A stretch of DNA of 64,000 nt from Muribaculaceae bacterium (lineage in GTDB: Bacteria > Bacteroidota > Bacteroidia > Bacteroidales > Muribaculaceae), in the NCBI GenBank assembly GCA_022508985.1, contig JAFLUA010000001.1, positions 248,001 to 312,000 of the forward strand, given 5' to 3'. Below the pieces are notes generated by a model, which saw nothing but the letters and a program-made list of their open reading frames with translations, did not search any database and was not told the origin of the DNA. Position 1 is the stretch's first letter. The number at the start of each line of letters is the position of its first letter. Positions 8,626 to 17,417 of the stretch are shown here, piece by piece. Both the position numbers and the translations under genes were made by a program.

Positions 8626-8901
8626 ATGACTAAAGCAGACATCGTTAACGAAATCGCTAAGAGCACCGGTCTTGAAAAAGCAGCTGTGCTCGCTACTGTT
8701 GAAAAATTTATGGAAGTCGTTAAAGAATCACTTGTTAGCGGCGAAAACGTATACCTCCGCGGTTTTGGTAGCTTCATCGTTAAGACTCGTTGCCAGAAAA
8801 CAGCTCGCAACATCTCAAAGAACACCACCATCATCATACCCGAGCATAAAATTCCCGCTTTCAAGCCCGCTCGCGTGTTCATGGACGAAGTAAAGAAATA
8901 A
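8626..8901 (+). CDS. HU/IHF-family DNA-binding protein
   Basis: A 91-residue histone-like protein. The N-terminal helices (MTKADIVNEIAKSTGLEKAAVLATVEKF in outline), the RGFGSFIVK turn, the beta-arm with RNISKNTTI, and the final PAFKPARVFMDEVKK match the HU/IHF family. In the arm the proline that intercalates in DNA (usually in RNP) appears as the variant RNISKN. Such proteins dimerise and bend DNA. The gene precedes the 29-residue basic protein and RNase G, an arrangement common in Bacteroidales. Confidence 0.95.
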   Translation: MTKADIVNEIAKSTGLEKAAVLATVEKFMEVVKESLVSGENVYLRGFGSFIVKTRCQKTARNISKNTTIIIPEHKIPAFKPARVFMDEVKK

Positions 8902-8936
8902 TACAAATTAGAATAACATCCTAAAGCGTAATAAAA

Positions 8937-9026
8937 ATGCCCAGCGGAAAGAAAAGAAAAGGCCACAAGATGGCCACTCACAAACGTAAAAAACGTCTGA
9001 GAAAGAATCGTCATAAGAAGAAATAA
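8937..9026 (+). CDS. 29-residue Lys/Arg-rich protein (AURKAIP1/COX24-like)
   Basis: A short reading frame of 29 codons from ATG at 8937 to TAA at 9024-9026. Nearly two thirds of its residues are Lys, Arg or His (for example THKRKKRLRKNRHKKK). It lies 35 bp after the HU gene and before RNase G, where Bacteroidota genomes carry a nearly identical mini-gene. The pattern resembles the AURKAIP1/COX24 domain of tiny ribosome-associated proteins (bS22 in mycobacteria), so a ribosomal role is plausible. The family link is inference from composition and motif; the gene itself is well supported by frame and context. Confidence 0.75.
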   Translation: MPSGKKRKGHKMATHKRKKRLRKNRHKKK

Positions 9027-9030
9027 AGAA

Positions 9031-9114
9031 AGCCGTTATCGGCTATAGTCCGCCCTTGCTGCGCTTGTGTAAGCCCGGTATGGGCGGGCAATTGTTTATA
9101 ACCGTTTGATACGG
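9031..9114 (+). other. Hairpin-rich leader of the RNase G gene
   Basis: Three predicted hairpins fill the gap before rng: AGCCG/CGGCT (9031-9044), CCGCCC/GGGCGG (9050-9055 with 9082-9087) with an inner GCTT/AAGC stem, and CCGT/ACGG (9102-9114). None is followed by a T run, so they are not typical terminators. In Escherichia coli the RNase E leader mediates autoregulation; a similar role here is a hypothesis only. Confidence 0.5.
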
Positions 9115-9146
9115 ATATTTTCACAACCCACACAACAACCTGCATT

Positions 9147-11078
9147 ATGAAAAGTGAACTTATTGTAGACGTGCAGGCAGCTGATGTTTCGATAGCATTA
9201 CTTGAAGACGGACGCTTGATGTCTTTTCAGAAAGAGGCTCGAAATATCGAATATGCCGTGGGCGATATTTACCTCGCTAAAGTGAAGAAACTTATGCCGG
9301 GGCTGAATGCCGCCTTTGTGAACGTGGGCTATGAAAAAGATGCATTCCTTCATTATCTCGACCTCGGGCCGCATTTTACATCCTATGCCGAGTATGTTAA
9401 GCGTTTGCTTGGCGAGCGTAGAAAGCAGCCCAAAATTCAGCAAATAGATTTGCTCCCGGAAATAGATAAACACGGCTCGATATCCGATGTGTTATCTCCG
9501 GGGCATGAACTGCTTGTTCAGATAGTAAAAGAGCCTATTTCGTCGAAAGGGCCGCGACTTACTACTGAGATATCGTTTACCGGCCGCTTTTTGGTTCTCA
9601 CTCCCTTTGCCGATAAAGTTTCTATCTCACAGAAAATAAAATCGAAGGAGGAGAAGATGCGTTTGCGTCAATTAATAGAAAGTATTAAGCCTCGCAATTT
9701 TGGCGTTATAGTAAGGACTTCGGCCGAAGGCAAAAAGGTTGCAGAGCTCAATCATGAGATGAAAGCGCTTGTGCAGTCGTTTGAAGATGCTTGTGCCAAA
9801 GCACAGCGCACCGAGGCTCCGGCACTTGTCTTTGAAGAGCAAAACCGCGTGGTGGGAATGCTACGCGATGTGTTCAGCCCTTCATTTGAGAGTATACACG
9901 TGAACGATGCCGATACTTACGAGCAGATTAAGAAGTATGTAAACCTGATAGCACCTGAGAGAAGCGATATCGTGAAACTCTACTCGAAAGAGTTGCCTAT
10001 TTTCGACCATTTCAATGTTACACGGCAGATGAAATCGTCTTTCGGCAAAACGGTATCTTTCAAATCGGGTTCTTACATTATTATAGAACATACCGAAGCG
10101 CTGCATGTTATCGATGTAAACTCAGGTAATCGAGCCAAGGCATCTAACGATCAAGAAACGAATGCCCTTGATGTAAATCTGCGTGCTGCCGATGAAATAG
10201 CACGACAGCTAAGGCTTCGCGATATGGGTGGTATTATTGTTGTCGATTTTATCGATATGGCTAAGAATGAACATCGACAGCAGCTATATGACCATATGCG
10301 AGAAGTTATGGCTAACGATCGGGCACGGCACAACATATTGCCTTTGAGTAAGTTTGGCCTAATGCAGATAACGCGTCAGCGAGTGCGTCCGGCTATCAAT
10401 ATACCCACAGCAGAAAAATGTCCTTCTTGTTTGGGACAAGGCGAAGTGCAACCATCGATATTATTTACCGACACTCTCTATGAAAAGCTCGATTATCTCA
10501 TAAGTGAGCTTGGTCAGCGCGATTTTACATTGTATGTGCATCCATATGTTGAGGCTTATCTTAAAAAAGGATTTATTTTCAATTCTATTTATGCCGGCTG
10601 GCGTCGTCGTTTGGGCAAGTGTTTCAAAATCTTGCCCGACCAATCGTTGGCCTATCTCCAATATAAGGTTGTCGACAAAAATCGCAATGAATTGCATTTG
10701 CGCGACGAAAAAGATAGTGGGCAGACATCGGCATCGAAAACAGCAGATAAACGTAAAAGGGTAGTAGACGCTGCCGAAAGTGAGCCTATGGCTCCTCCGG
10801 CTGAAGCCTTGATGGTTATAGAGCCAGACGTAGAAGAGTTAACTACGCAGCCTCAAGATATTAATCAGCCACAAACCGACGACACTACAATGATAGTAGA
10901 AGCTGAGAATGATGCCGATGAGGCATCGGTAAAGCGCAAACGTCGTCGCAAGCGTAAACCTAAGACTGCAACATCAGATGATGTAGGAGAGAATCTCTCT
11001 GAAGACGACAATGATGCACAATTAGAAACAAACAACGAAGCAAAAACAGAAGAGACAGACTTGGTCGAGTCTGAATAG
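9147..11078 (+). CDS. rng: Ribonuclease E/G family endoribonuclease
   Basis: A 643-residue RNase G/E protein. The order is an N-terminal S1-like RNA-binding domain (about 35-125, including YLAKVKKLMPGLNAAFVNVG), a 5'-sensor/RNase H-like region, a DNase I-like catalytic core with the metal-binding aspartates in HVIDVNSGNR and IIVVDFIDM, and a Zn-link CPSC near 425. The core ends near residue 520. The last 120 residues are a disordered acidic tail with a basic KRKRRRKRKPK patch near 596-606. Most RNase G proteins stop around 500-525, so the tail is notable. It acts in rRNA maturation and mRNA decay. Confidence 0.97.
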   Translation: MKSELIVDVQAADVSIALLEDGRLMSFQKEARNIEYAVGDIYLAKVKKLMPGLNAAFVNVGYEKDAFLHYLDLGPHFTSYAEYVKRLLGERRKQPKIQQIDLLPEIDKHGSISDVLSPGHELLVQIVKEPISSKGPRLTTEISFTGRFLVLTPFADKVSISQKIKSKEEKMRLRQLIESIKPRNFGVIVRTSAEGKKVAELNHEMKALVQSFEDACAKAQRTEAPALVFEEQNRVVGMLRDVFSPSFESIHVNDADTYEQIKKYVNLIAPERSDIVKLYSKELPIFDHFNVTRQMKSSFGKTVSFKSGSYIIIEHTEALHVIDVNSGNRAKASNDQETNALDVNLRAADEIARQLRLRDMGGIIVVDFIDMAKNEHRQQLYDHMREVMANDRARHNILPLSKFGLMQITRQRVRPAINIPTAEKCPSCLGQGEVQPSILFTDTLYEKLDYLISELGQRDFTLYVHPYVEAYLKKGFIFNSIYAGWRRRLGKCFKILPDQSLAYLQYKVVDKNRNELHLRDEKDSGQTSASKTADKRKRVVDAAESEPMAPPAEALMVIEPDVEELTTQPQDINQPQTDDTTMIVEAENDADEASVKRKRRRKRKPKTATSDDVGENLSEDDNDAQLETNNEAKTEETDLVESE

Positions 11079-11099
11079 GAATGAATTTTTAGCTTAACC

Positions 11100-11149
11100 C
11101 ACAAATAAAAATCGCACCCGTCAAAACCGAGTGCGATTTTTTATTTGTG
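11100..11149. terminator. Bidirectional terminator between rng and the DUF4493 operon
   Basis: A long hairpin: CACAAATAAAAATCGCAC (11100-11117) pairs with GTGCGATTTTTTATTTGTG (11131-11149) with one bulged T. The A and T runs inside the stem give a U tract on both strands, so it can end transcription from both convergent units. Confidence 0.88.
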
Positions 11150-11165
11150 ATTAGTGGTGTAACCT

Positions 11166-13352
11166 TTATTCGTATATCATTTTAATATCGTCGATATACA
11201 TCGTAGAACCTTCGCCACCTTGGAAATAGTCACCATAGCGGCTTGCCGAAGCTACAAAAATGATATTCGACGGAGTCTTAGCACTTTTGTATTTAAATGG
11301 AATCTCAATTAAGATAAGGCCTTCACCCTCTGTAGCTTCCATGAAAATCTGTTCACCGTAGGCTATCACGTTAGCTCCGTCTTTATCGAACAATTCGGCA
11401 GAAGCTGTTCTCACGATGCATGGCCACTCGGTTCCATTAAAGTTGTTGCCGCTCTGAGTATATTTCTGTTTAGTATCATCGACTAAAGCTGCATAAATGA
11501 TACCTTGGTCGAGACTACCGGCAGGCATATAATTTCCATCGCCGCTTTTGCTTCCGCTTTGTACGGTTTTAGGAATGTATTTAACCCATAGCTGAACAGA
11601 TTTCGGTTTTGCCGCAAATGGGCGTCCCCAACCGAGTTCGCCGCCTGTAGTGCCAACGGTACGGAGATAGTTGCCTGCAAAAATGTTGCCGGCGGCAAAT
11701 TTGCCCAGACTTCCGCCAACACCTACATATTGCGATTTCAAGCGTGCCGAGTACTGGCCATCGTGGGCATAATCTGTTGAGTTTTCGGTAACATTTATAC
11801 TCAATGTAGTAGAGCCATGGTTGCCACTATCCCAGAATGTAGTAGCGTAACTCGTTCCGGGAACAAGAGCTTTCCCTTCTGTGCACCAATCTTCAAAACT
11901 TGAATTCGGCAGCTGTATACAACGGAGTGTAGTGAAGCGCTGCGTAATAGTCGATTCATAGTCGTCGGAAGTGGCTACATATTCATATTCAGCGCCATCT
12001 TCAAGGCCGGTGACAGTTGCGGTATATTCGGTGCCGACAGCATAACTACGACTCATTGCCACGCCTTCGACTGTTGACCATTCTTCGGTGCCCACACGGC
12101 GATATTTGAACCCAATGTTTTCAACACCATCTTTTGTAACAGTGCCGTAGAGGGTCGCGCTAAAGTGCGATACTGCACCATCTTCGGGCATGGGAGATGT
12201 CATTACCAATGCATCGCTAATCAACAACCTCCAATCGCAAGTCGAAGTTTTGCCATATTGGTCGGTTGCGACAATCTCGATAGAGTAGTTGCCATTGTCG
12301 AGAGTGTTGGTAAAGGGCTCTTCAAAATTAATCTTAATGAGTGTTTCGTCATTTTCCTCATTATAATTATTCTGATGATTAATCCCGGCCTCATTGATAA
12401 CTTTTAAGCCGGCTTCGTTCATCTTGAGCAAGTCGAATTCGTTACCGCCAAGTATTGTCATTGAATTGAAAATATCACTGCGCAATATAACCGAGTTTAC
12501 TTTAGTTGCACTCGATACATATATAGTGCGCTTGCCAACTGTGCCTTTTTCGGTCATCAGTGGTGTGTCGATACTAAAGCCGTATCCACTAATTTTGGGA
12601 GCGGCAATAACTTGTAAATCAACACCTTTTTCAATAGTGGTATTGTCAATGGTGATAGAGAATATAGCACCGCCGACTTCATTGCTCACAGGCGTAAATG
12701 TTACTTTCAAAGCATATTCTGTGCCGGGTTGAGCATCTTCGATAACACCGTTATAAACAAATTCTTTACCGTCGAGTTGAGTGCCTCGAAGTTCGTAGGC
12801 AAGATTTTTATCGAACGACGGCATCATAAAGTAGCCACGACGTTCTTCACGGCCAGAGTATATAAGAGAGCCTCCTTTATGTCCGATAGTCATAGAGAAG
12901 TCGTGTAACACATTTTCCATGCCATCGGCATACGATACTGTCGCTGCCACATTGGCAATCTTACATTCGAGATTAACGGTCTTAGTATCCGACGATTCAA
13001 TATCGAATTCTTCGCGCCCCTTGAACCAGCGTTTTTCAAATGACGCGGGCACAGAGTCGCCGGTCCATGCTTCAGCTACATAGTGTCCCGACAAGAGAGA
13101 AATTGGTTCGGTTGGTACATCGTTGTATTTATCATATCGACGTATCAGTCCCTTTTCATTTGAAATCCATACCATACAGTTGTCGATAAGATCTTGTTCA
13201 ACCGTACGCGATACTACGGTCATGTCGGTGCTTAAACTTGTTTTTAGCACGAGTTTGCCCTCGCCACCGATATTAATTTGCTCTTCCGAGCATGCAGCTA
13301 TCGTTACTGCGAGTAGAGCGATAGCGCTATATTGATATATCTTCTTTTTCAT
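11166..13352 (-). CDS. DUF4493-PCMD lipoprotein
   Basis: A 728-residue predicted surface lipoprotein; the lipobox Cys is at about residue 21 (TIAAC) and is followed by Ser-Glu-Glu, like the Bacteroidota surface-export signal. Residues 30-240 match DUF4493 (ISLLSGHYVAEAWTGDS, FEKRWFKGREEF). Ig or fibronectin-like strands follow at about 390-470. Residues 475-728 match PCMD, the putative carbohydrate-metabolism domain, starting at LPNSSFEDW and ending in STMYIDDIKMIYE. It is the last gene of a three-gene operon of related proteins. Carbohydrate binding is the family-level guess; no substrate is known. Confidence 0.85.
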   Translation of the reverse strand: MKKKIYQYSAIALLAVTIAACSEEQINIGGEGKLVLKTSLSTDMTVVSRTVEQDLIDNCMVWISNEKGLIRRYDKYNDVPTEPISLLSGHYVAEAWTGDSVPASFEKRWFKGREEFDIESSDTKTVNLECKIANVAATVSYADGMENVLHDFSMTIGHKGGSLIYSGREERRGYFMMPSFDKNLAYELRGTQLDGKEFVYNGVIEDAQPGTEYALKVTFTPVSNEVGGAIFSITIDNTTIEKGVDLQVIAAPKISGYGFSIDTPLMTEKGTVGKRTIYVSSATKVNSVILRSDIFNSMTILGGNEFDLLKMNEAGLKVINEAGINHQNNYNEENDETLIKINFEEPFTNTLDNGNYSIEIVATDQYGKTSTCDWRLLISDALVMTSPMPEDGAVSHFSATLYGTVTKDGVENIGFKYRRVGTEEWSTVEGVAMSRSYAVGTEYTATVTGLEDGAEYEYVATSDDYESTITQRFTTLRCIQLPNSSFEDWCTEGKALVPGTSYATTFWDSGNHGSTTLSINVTENSTDYAHDGQYSARLKSQYVGVGGSLGKFAAGNIFAGNYLRTVGTTGGELGWGRPFAAKPKSVQLWVKYIPKTVQSGSKSGDGNYMPAGSLDQGIIYAALVDDTKQKYTQSGNNFNGTEWPCIVRTASAELFDKDGANVIAYGEQIFMEATEGEGLILIEIPFKYKSAKTPSNIIFVASASRYGDYFQGGEGSTMYIDDIKMIYE

Positions 13353-13366
13353 TTGGCAAGGAGTTT

Positions 13367-14701
13367 TTAGTTATCAGCTTTAAATCGTAAGTCTAATGAG
13401 GCTTTCTTACCTTCATTATCTGTTACTGTTATATTGAATGTATGGGTTCCACTAAAGTTGGCAAGGAGCGATACAAATTGAGTGATGTTAAATTCAACTT
13501 CCTGTTTATTAATTACTTGGTCGCCGTATGCAAGCTCTAAAGACTTGATGTTATCTTCAGCATCACCGGGATAAGCCAAATCAAACGATTTCAGTTTCAT
13601 TTCATCGATAATATCTGCAAAGCCGTCGTCGGTTGTCGATATTGTAACCACGAGGTGTTGAATTTTCTTTTCGCAATGTATTGTTACAATGGCGTTACCG
13701 GCGGGAACTTCTCCTTCAGGGAAATCCGACACCATGTTGATGTCGTCGAGCTTGAGATTAGGCGAATTGGTAGCTTCGAAAGTAGCAGCCGGAGCCGATG
13801 GCTCATCATCACCCGGGCCCGGATTGGGGCTTTCTTGAGGTTCTTCCTGACCGGGGCGGTCGGTAGGTGTTGTAGCATCTTCCGATGGGGTTACATTTCC
13901 ATTGATAGTGCCTCCGTTTGCAACTTCAACATCAACAAACAGTCCTTCCGATGGGTCGATATTTCCCGATTGTTCAGGTATTTCAGGTCCCCTTTTTGTG
14001 CTGTAGGTGATGATACGGTGTTGACCGGGTTCAACATCGGTAAATGGAGTGTCTTGAACGGTGTACACGCCATCGATAGAACCTTCGAAATGCGCAATCA
14101 TTGTCATCGAGTTATCGATAACCTCAAAATAACCGGCGCGCTGCTCATCTACTTTATAAACAAGTTGTCCGCGATCGTTGGCTGAGATAGTGACAGTTGC
14201 ATCGTTGCTTAACACAGCTCGGAGGTCGGCGTCGAATACCACGGAAACTTTCAAAGAGGCAAATTTGGCCTCTACAGAACCTATTTGAGTTATTTTTCCG
14301 TTTGTTATTTCGAAGCTTGTTGATCCTTTGAAATATGGAGCATCCCATTCAGCCGGTTTAACTTCATGAGATTCCACTTCTAAGTTGTACGTGCCAACAG
14401 GCAGAACAAGCACCTCAGGCATTTCTCCGAAAATAAACTCTTTTGGAGCACTGTTGCCATTTTGGTTAGACACTTTAACTTTGAAATTCTCGACCCTGAT
14501 ATTGCTGATATCAATTTGGCCACGCGACGAGGTATTTATAACCTTTTCGGCATCGCTTAGCTCAATAGTCATTGAGCTAAGTTTTACCGAGCCTTCTTCG
14601 CTCGTTTGAGGAGTCCAGCCTTCATCACAAGAGCTTGCTCCTAATAGCAACGCACCTAACGCTACTATATTTAATATATTGATTTTCATATATCTTTTCA
14701 T
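13367..14701 (-). CDS. DUF4493 lipoprotein without a PCMD domain
   Basis: A 444-residue predicted lipoprotein with Cys at about residue 25 (ASSC) followed by Asp-Glu. Residues 35-250 carry the DUF4493 pattern (VLPVGTYNLEVESHE, PYFKGSTSFEI). A Pro/Glu/Asp-rich linker of about 30 residues follows near 270-305, then a C-terminal all-beta domain (about 310-444) ending in TFNITVTDNEGKKASLDLRF, which looks Ig-like. It lacks the PCMD module of its neighbours. The start overlaps the preceding gene's stop by one base (TAATG). The ATG at 14689 is an alternative start with an equally good signal peptide. Confidence 0.82.
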   Translation of the reverse strand: MKRYMKINILNIVALGALLLGASSCDEGWTPQTSEEGSVKLSSMTIELSDAEKVINTSSRGQIDISNIRVENFKVKVSNQNGNSAPKEFIFGEMPEVLVLPVGTYNLEVESHEVKPAEWDAPYFKGSTSFEITNGKITQIGSVEAKFASLKVSVVFDADLRAVLSNDATVTISANDRGQLVYKVDEQRAGYFEVIDNSMTMIAHFEGSIDGVYTVQDTPFTDVEPGQHRIITYSTKRGPEIPEQSGNIDPSEGLFVDVEVANGGTINGNVTPSEDATTPTDRPGQEEPQESPNPGPGDDEPSAPAATFEATNSPNLKLDDINMVSDFPEGEVPAGNAIVTIHCEKKIQHLVVTISTTDDGFADIIDEMKLKSFDLAYPGDAEDNIKSLELAYGDQVINKQEVEFNITQFVSLLANFSGTHTFNITVTDNEGKKASLDLRFKADN

Positions 14702-17208
14702 TAGTAGATTAATTCAATGTCGTCGATGTAGAGTTTCGAGCCAATAAATCCTTCAGCGGTGCCTAAAAGCCCTTCGGTGTAGTCAAAATTGTCGGCGCTG
14801 AACTCTAAACAAGCATCATTGCCTGTCGAACGGAATGTTACTTGCAGTTTTGCTGCTTTTTTCAAGCCGGGCGTAAATGCCAGGTCGACGCTTGCCTCAG
14901 TATATTCGTCGGATCTATTGAGAGTTATCTGCTTTTCAGCAATAACAGAATTTGTTTCGTCGAGTATGTGAATTTCGGCGACACCCCAATCTGCTTCGTT
15001 CTTAGGCATGTACTTATACCAGAATTTAAGTGCTGATGGGCGTGATGAGAATTCAATGCCATAGTCGGCTGTCTTTGAGTCGTTGTTATATACTCCTAAG
15101 TATAGTTCTCCCGGAGTAGTATTATCACATCGTAAGGGATAGTTTACTCGCGTAAGCCCTATTGAGCCGGAATATCCGAGCCCGTTTGCGCTTCCCCATC
15201 CTACAGTCTGGATAAGAGCGGCTCTGCCTGAGTGTGAATCGGAAGTTTCAATTGTTCCCGATTTAGCGCGATAACCGGCTCCGCCATTGTTATTAATTTG
15301 CTGGCCGGTCAAAATTGTACTTCTGCTATAAGCAGCTCCTTCAGAGGTAGTCAATAGATTCATGGTGTCCCAAACAGACTGGCTGTCTTCTCCGGGATAA
15401 TAAATTTGCCAATCGGAATCGGATTGTGGTTTTTCTTGATACCATGATTCCATATCACTGTTATAAAGCTGAGTGGCATCTTCGGTGTGTATGGTTGTAG
15501 CTTTTGAATTTTGGCCGTCAACACTAACTTTGATGTCGTAGTCATAACCACCGATTAGTCCGGTAATATGAGCAAATCCGCTTTCAATAGTGTGGCTTAC
15601 AGTATTGAAATCTGCCTCGCCGGCCCTTCTTGCATAGAAGATAGCGTTATCGAGAGCAGGGCTACCACCGTCTTCGGTGTTGTTGACACTTACGAACGCG
15701 TGAGTAGCATAAACATTATCATTATCAGCGACAATAGTATACGGGGCTGTCATTTCGAGTGATATTTCTTCACTCTTTCGGTCGCCGCAAATAGCGAATA
15801 CTACGAGTTCCTCTTCAAAATTCTCGGGAGCACGAAGTGTTACAGTATAGTCCGACATAGAGCGACTTACAGCCTCGGACACCTCTATTATCTCGAGCGT
15901 TTTATCAGTACCGGATATCGGATTGCGATATTTGAATTCAACATTATCTTTTACGGCATTGCCGTTGAAACCAAGCTTAACCTTAAAAGGATTGCCGGGG
16001 TTATATTTCTCGTCAACTTTGGCAAGATCAATATCGACGCCTTCAACCTTAAGTGCAAGTGTCTGCGGGAGGCTTGCTCTTAGCAATTTGTCTTTTACAA
16101 CCAGGGTAAACGTTACGTCGTTATTGTCGGTAGATATCTTCAAGTTCTTGGGCACTCCGGCAAAATCTATGAAAGCCATTTCCCCCGGCGCTTTCCACAA
16201 ACCGAGAACGTTAAGGCCAAGACTTGTCATGGTAGCCTGCTGTTGTGCATCGGCTTTTAAGAGGTCAATCTCGGCAGGCCATCCACGCGCGATGAGATAT
16301 GACGAAGAAGTTGTCATGATAACTTCACCTATACCGGCCTGTGCTATAAGGCTCATCGAGAGGGTTTGGTCGGTGCTTAATCCGGCAACAACATCAACTG
16401 GAACTTCCGAAGTGAAACCATCAACGTCAATTATCGGTTCGGGTTTTACCAACAAATCATCGCTAATGTCGATGACAACATCTTGATTAGCCATATTATC
16501 GTCGAATGTTATGCTCAACTGAGCGTCACCTACGTTGCCATTGTTAACGTCGACCAACACTGTGTAGTGATAGCGAGCTTGAGTGCTTACTTTATCAAGT
16601 GTGAAATCGGCTTTCAATCCGTTGGGCTTTGTTACAGAAATAACGATAGTAACGTCGCCGGGCTTTATGTATACAGGCTTAGTTTCGCCTTTAGAATAAG
16701 CGATGCCGTTGACATTAGCACTCCAATCGGCCATATATGCCTTAAAAGCATCGGTGTAATCGATTGTTAGCATGCTTTTCGACATTGTTGCCGTAAGAGC
16801 GAGGCTTGTGGTTTGACCGTCGGAAACGGTAAGGCTTTGTTTGCCATAATATGAAGGACAGTCAAATCCTTCTTTGTTTTCGTCGCCATAAAAAGCCTCG
16901 AGGGTGTATTCACCAACTCCAAACTTCTGCTCGGAATCAAAATCGGCAACAGATTCCCATTCCCATGATCTTGAACCATCGGATTTGGTTAGACGAAGCG
17001 ACAAGTCGGCAGCCGTAATATCGGCAGCTCTCGAACTCGTCGAAGTTTCCGACGGACGAGATGTGACGACATCGGTGTCGAGTCCTACTGAAAAGGAGAT
17101 GCGTCCGCTGCCTTTCTGATTGTCGCTTAACCCCCACTCATCGGCACACGACCATAGTAGAGATGCGGCAGTGAGAACGCCAATCCCCGTCAGGATAGTT
17201 TTCTTCAT
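14701..17208 (-). CDS. DUF4493 lipoprotein with PCMD-like C-terminus
   Basis: About 835 residues from the ATG at 17208 (MKKTILTGIGVLT); an upstream in-frame start at 17241 would add 11 residues ahead of the signal peptide and is unlikely. The lipobox is LLWSC (Cys about 21) followed by Ala-Asp-Glu. DUF4493 covers about residues 30-250 (VGEYTLEAFYGDENKEGF). Several Ig-like segments follow. The last 250 residues look like PCMD, from NSDMESWY to GSKLYIDDIELIY. It is the first gene of the operon and the largest. Its paralogues downstream differ in length and in the middle region. Confidence 0.84.
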   Translation of the reverse strand: MKKTILTGIGVLTAASLLWSCADEWGLSDNQKGSGRISFSVGLDTDVVTSRPSETSTSSRAADITAADLSLRLTKSDGSRSWEWESVADFDSEQKFGVGEYTLEAFYGDENKEGFDCPSYYGKQSLTVSDGQTTSLALTATMSKSMLTIDYTDAFKAYMADWSANVNGIAYSKGETKPVYIKPGDVTIVISVTKPNGLKADFTLDKVSTQARYHYTVLVDVNNGNVGDAQLSITFDDNMANQDVVIDISDDLLVKPEPIIDVDGFTSEVPVDVVAGLSTDQTLSMSLIAQAGIGEVIMTTSSSYLIARGWPAEIDLLKADAQQQATMTSLGLNVLGLWKAPGEMAFIDFAGVPKNLKISTDNNDVTFTLVVKDKLLRASLPQTLALKVEGVDIDLAKVDEKYNPGNPFKVKLGFNGNAVKDNVEFKYRNPISGTDKTLEIIEVSEAVSRSMSDYTVTLRAPENFEEELVVFAICGDRKSEEISLEMTAPYTIVADNDNVYATHAFVSVNNTEDGGSPALDNAIFYARRAGEADFNTVSHTIESGFAHITGLIGGYDYDIKVSVDGQNSKATTIHTEDATQLYNSDMESWYQEKPQSDSDWQIYYPGEDSQSVWDTMNLLTTSEGAAYSRSTILTGQQINNNGGAGYRAKSGTIETSDSHSGRAALIQTVGWGSANGLGYSGSIGLTRVNYPLRCDNTTPGELYLGVYNNDSKTADYGIEFSSRPSALKFWYKYMPKNEADWGVAEIHILDETNSVIAEKQITLNRSDEYTEASVDLAFTPGLKKAAKLQVTFRSTGNDACLEFSADNFDYTEGLLGTAEGFIGSKLYIDDIELIY

Positions 17209-17306
17209 TGCTTTATTGTTTAGTTGTTTGTTTATTAGCATAATAACAAGACGGACACTTCGGAAAACCGGCCCCGCCTCAGATATAAATAGTAGTTATA
17301 TTTTCA

Positions 17307-17338
17307 CAAAAGTACTTAAAAATGGCCGAACGTGCAAG
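17307..17338 (-). promoter_or_regulatory. Promoter of the DUF4493 operon
   Basis: On the minus strand a TACTTTTG box (complement of 17307-17314) fits TAnnTTTG, with CTTG (complement of 17335-17338) 20 bp upstream as a near-consensus -33 element. It would give a leader of about 90 nt before the ATG at 17208. The rest of the 209-bp gap to aguB holds nothing else recognisable. Confidence 0.6.
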
Positions 17339-17417
17339 CAAATAAAGACAAAACGGACAGATTTTGCCCGTTTGTACCAATTAGTTGGAATAATCTCACT
17401 CGAGGAGATTATAACAT

